Assembly: GCA_018389105.1 (NCBI GenBank)
Contig: JACATO010002450.1
Coordinates: 1,558,501-1,622,500 of the forward strand
DNA from: Nautilus pompilius
Lineage: Eukaryota; Mollusca; Cephalopoda; Nautilida; Nautilidae
Length of the DNA: 64,000 nt
Reading direction: 5' to 3'
A program made the position numbers and the translations under genes. Below, in pieces: positions 60,893-64,000 of the stretch. How positions within the stretch are numbered: position 1 is the stretch's first letter; every line of letters begins with the position of its first letter. The notes beneath the pieces are model-generated. The model saw only the letters and a list, made by a program, of their open reading frames with translations. It did not search any database and was not told the origin of the DNA.

Positions 60893-62038
60893 ATGAGAAG
60901 GGTTAAAATTTTTATCGTTGTGGCCTTTTTACTCTCGTTTTTTATAATGACAGAGATATACGAAGTGAGCCATTGGGGGTTAGGAGCGATGAAGAGATTC
61001 TTCCAGAAAATCCAGTTCAGGAGCGGCCTGTCGGAGAATTTCTGTTTGGGTGTCCAGGCCCCGAACACATCAGAAACGGCCACCTTCCCGCGTTCACGTC
61101 AGGAAATGGCCGGGAAGAAGAACGGAAACAGGGTCCTATACCACCTGCTTCAAGAAGGCTATCTGTCTCTTACGTTTGAATATGAAGTACATCCCGCAGA
61201 TCTCTTGTTTCCTCGGCTCGGACTCAACATTACCGTCAACCACAGTAAGATCGGCCTCAATGAGCCCGTTGATAAACAGGCTCTTCTCTCTTCACCGGAA
61301 AGCGGCGGCGCGCTCTGCGCCATCTACCGGAGCGTGTTCAACAAAGACGAGAAAGCTCTCTACCTCTTGGCTTATCAGATCGTGGTCAACACGTTCGTCA
61401 GGAACAAAATACTGTTTTTCATATCGGCCGGAACTCTGCTGGGTTCGTATCGCAGCCACGCAATAAACCCCTGGGATATAGACATGGACATCACTGTGAG
61501 CAATAAGGACATCGACAGGGCTTACGACACGCTCCAGAACGTCTCTGGATTTAACGTGCTAAACGAGAGATGTATGCTTCGCTTCTTTGCCGACGGCTTT
61601 GATACATTCGTAGGCATGGACTACAAGTGGCCCAACGTTGACATCTACACGTACGTAGAGGAGAACGGGTGGATCTGGGACGCGTGCCACGAATGTTCCG
61701 CGCCACTCTGCTTCCGCAGAAGCACCATTTTCCCCCTTATCAAGAGACCCTTAGAGGGACTAATGCTGCCCGCTCCATGTGACACGGAGCGTGTATTGAA
61801 AGCTTACTACAATAACCTCGATACCTGCATCTCGCCTCGCACCAGAGACAAATTCAATTTAAAGAATGAACCTGGCACCGAACAATGGATGTCGAGAAAG
61901 ATTGAATGTCATAAATTAAATCATATAGTTCCGTTTGTGATTCGCTCCATAAAAGACAATCGAACTCTCTACGAGGAATTAAAACTAGGAAACCAGAGTC
62001 TTGGTAGAAAGATAGAGATTGAAATTTGTCATCAATAA
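60893..62038 (+). CDS. LicD/fukutin-family type II membrane protein
   Basis: An intact frame of 381 residues. A hydrophobic signal anchor spans residues 5-19, after a short basic N-terminus, which gives a type II Golgi/ER topology. The LicD nucleotidyltransferase-like core begins near 174: FFISAGTLLGS (G180-S185), then a PWDIDMDI Asp cluster (D195, D197, D199) matching the PWDxDxD motif of FKTN/FKRP/LicD proteins. VDIYTY (249-254) matches a second conserved Asp. A typical C-terminal LPAPCDTERVLKAYY follows. There are Cys residues around 265-273 and several N-glycosylation sequons. Family members transfer phospho-sugar alditols or phosphocholine to glycans; this protein's substrate is unknown. 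The start context CAAAATG is favourable. The coding exon is single, with an acceptor at 60740. It could be a fukutin paralogue or a lineage-specific LicD protein. Confidence 0.88.
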   Translation: MRRVKIFIVVAFLLSFFIMTEIYEVSHWGLGAMKRFFQKIQFRSGLSENFCLGVQAPNTSETATFPRSRQEMAGKKNGNRVLYHLLQEGYLSLTFEYEVHPADLLFPRLGLNITVNHSKIGLNEPVDKQALLSSPESGGALCAIYRSVFNKDEKALYLLAYQIVVNTFVRNKILFFISAGTLLGSYRSHAINPWDIDMDITVSNKDIDRAYDTLQNVSGFNVLNERCMLRFFADGFDTFVGMDYKWPNVDIYTYVEENGWIWDACHECSAPLCFRRSTIFPLIKRPLEGLMLPAPCDTERVLKAYYNNLDTCISPRTRDKFNLKNEPGTEQWMSRKIECHKLNHIVPFVIRSIKDNRTLYEELKLGNQSLGRKIEIEICHQ

Positions 62039-62039
62039 A
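62034..62039 (+). terminator. Poly(A) signal overlapping the LicD stop codon
   Basis: AATAAA spans the TAA stop (62036-62038). If used, the 3' untranslated region would be only about 10-30 bases. A downstream T-rich stretch (TTATTTTTGGTTTTAC) could serve as the GU/U-rich element. Confidence 0.5.
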
Positions 62040-62105
62040 TTATTTTTGGTTTTACTTTTTATATTTGTAACTAAAAAGGAAAGAGAGTATGTCTGATATT
62101 CATCT

Positions 62106-62185
62106 GGGCGTCCGATGATCCAGAGGGAGAGAACTGGATCGCTAAGGTTGAGGGGCTCCTTGTTCGCATCCCGGTCAAGAATTGT
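62106..62185 (+). mobile_element. tRNA(Ser)-like SINE fragment
   Basis: GATGATCCAGAGGGAGAGAA (A-box region) is followed by GGATCGCTAAGGTTGAGGGG and a B-box TTGTTCGCATCCCGGT at about 62160-62175. The order and the GCTAA anticodon-loop-like segment resemble a tRNA-Ser-derived SINE head. The acceptor stem does not pair, so it is not a working tRNA gene. Confidence 0.5.
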
Positions 62186-62189
62186 TCGG

Positions 62190-64000
62190 TTTGGCGTTCT
62201 ATCCCCGACACGGTATCTCGCTTTTCTTCATCAACCGGTTAAGCGGGTTTTCTCCCACATCTAAAAATTAAGGATTTCTGGCTACATGCGTTGGAGGTAT
62301 CAAGGGTAACTCCTGATTGGCTTGCGCCATGATCACCTTTCGAGAATTCCCAACAGGGGTTAAGTAACCAGAGGGGTTCACCAAGATGTTCGTATATTTG
62401 ACGTAGAAAAATAACTTCCGGTGCAATTATATTTGGGAGTATGGGGAGGGGTTCTGTCGCTTTGGTTCATTTTTATTATTTATTTTGGAATTCTGTCTCT
62501 GGCAAACAAGGATTACTTTATTCTGAACAAAACAACAACAACAGCAACAACAGTTCGGATGCTAATTGAATTTTCTTAGCGTCAGACATTTTGCCAGTAG
62601 CCATAGTTCACCCATTTCTGGGATTATCGAAACCTGGACTCTAATTAGCATCGCTGCCCGCAGGTTTCCTGTCTGTACAGGGAAAAACAAGTTAATCACA
62701 AGAGACGTCGCCCCCCCCCCACCCGTTTCTGGTGTCGGTCCCGTTTTCAAGCTGCTGTCTGTGTCGTCTGCTCGGGCCGGCCACTGAAGCTGTTTCCACG
62801 AGCGCACGTAACTGAATTCTGCCCACAGCGTTCGTCGATAGTACAATGTAGGTTAATCGATTGTGAACTCACTCGCATGCACCGCGGAATAGTCGCATAT
62901 TACCGGTGTTTTATTGTTCACAGACATTCTTGAATATATTATCTGCTGGATGGGAGCCTTTTCTTTCCTTTTTATTGCAATTGTGAGACCGTAGCCTGTT
63001 TTCTAGCGGCGGTCGTCGTCGACGCCAGGTGGGGTAAAACTGGGCTACGGCGGTTCTCTCCGATACCATCTGCATCCTCGCCCTCGTCGAACCCGTCCGT
63101 CTTTTAAAAAGGCCGAAGACACTGGAATTTAAAAAATAATAATAATAATAATAAATAAGTGGCATCGAGGGACGAGTTTTTCGCTTAAAAGAAGAATATT
63201 TAGAGAAACCAAGCGGTCGGTATCTGAAGATTAGAAGTACACAGCGGCTTCAGCAATTTTCTTGACAGAATCAATCCTTCATAAGAAATAAAGCTTTCAA
63301 ATGTGTAAAAAAAAGAGTTAAAATAAATACTGCGTTCCGATTTAAACATAAGACTGCAGAGATCCATGAATTCCCGTCCTGTGGCAAAAGCACAGGGCTA
63401 CCAAAGATCGATATGAGCCGTGAGCTCTTCACATCATAAGTTACAGGTGAAGATCTCCAGGTGGGCGCTGAAGACGTGTAATACCGTTACTCGGATAGGA
63501 ACATTAAACACGAAGAATGCGGGTTTGTACCGTATTCATGGGAACAGTATATTTCCCATGATTATTGCTAGACCAACTTTACTGAGTATAATCCTCGTAA
63601 AACTTATATCTCTATGTAACAGTACGGACCGAATGCTTAAAAGAAGTAAGCTGACTCTAATTTCCTTCCAGTATCTTTATTTAAAACTTAACTAAAACCC
63701 TGATTAACCGATGTAGATCTACCCGACTCGTATACCATCTCCCAACAGTGGCCATGTGTTTACCTTTGGTAGATAGATATCTCAGAATATACAGATCCCC
63801 AAAGTTTATATGGGCAGACAACCAGCGTGCACTATTTCCTAAGGTCGACTTATATGCCGTCCAGAGTAAACGACAGACTGAAAAAGATCTCTACATTCCT
63901 CGTGGCTTTCTGACCAAGGTTATTTTGAAGTTCACCGTGGCGCCTTCAACAGTGACAACATAACGAGAAAAAACGTACCATTGTTCGCCATGTCTGCACT
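62190..64000. other. Intergenic, no gene recognised
   Basis: No coding region accepted. (AAT)n lies at about 63135-63155. Short frames at 62562-62846, 63420-63695 and 63748-63963 show no recognisable domain. The window ends here. Confidence 0.4.

Noticed and set aside
62106-62185. Possible tRNA-Ser gene
   Set aside because: The B box is good, but acceptor and anticodon stems do not pair; it resembles a SINE head.

Overview
The window looks like animal nuclear DNA, most likely from a mollusc or another lophotrochozoan. The evidence is GT-AG introns, transposase families typical of invertebrates (hAT/ZMYM1-like, ZBED5-like, CACTA with DUF4806, THAP-ISL2EU, Tx1 LINE, Tc1/mariner, gypsy), tRNA-derived SINE pieces, and palindromic GTTATCTCCCTT / AAGGGAGATAA repeats that are common in mollusc genomes. 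Nothing is prokaryotic: no operons and no ribosome-binding sites. The species call is inference.

Only one gene looks intact: a LicD/fukutin-type type II membrane protein of 381 residues at 60893-62038 (+), coded in one exon. It has a splice acceptor just upstream, two overlapping uORFs, a poly(A) signal that overlaps its stop codon, and a plausible CpG-rich promoter and first exon at 56.24-56.36 kb.

Most of the rest is a graveyard of mobile elements. 1-10.7 kb is relatively CpG-rich, with a dead Tc1/mariner copy and a small inverted-repeat element. 10.7-17.7 kb is AT-rich and nearly featureless. 17.7-20.1 kb is a gypsy retrotransposon that has lost its protease-RT-RNaseH block. 22-30 kb holds three different hAT transposase relics, one with three recognisable spliceosomal introns. 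31-33.1 kb is a THAP/ISL2EU (PIF-Harbinger) element in two exons. 36.9-43.1 kb is a CACTA-like element with a Tnp2-type transposase and a nine-exon DUF4806 accessory gene; a hAT-like MITE is nested in it. 44.8-46.6 kb is a ZBED5-type hAT. 48.6-54.8 kb is another hAT interrupted by a nearly full-length Tx1-clade LINE. 55.1-55.2 kb has two strong adjacent hairpins. 57.08-57.49 kb is a long polypyrimidine tract, and 58.7 kb a small GTF2IRD2-type hAT scrap.

The elements do not form a pathway. Their common themes are decay by stops and single-base shifts, preserved introns in transposon genes, and nesting. Family names come from recalled motifs and alignments made by eye, not from database searches.
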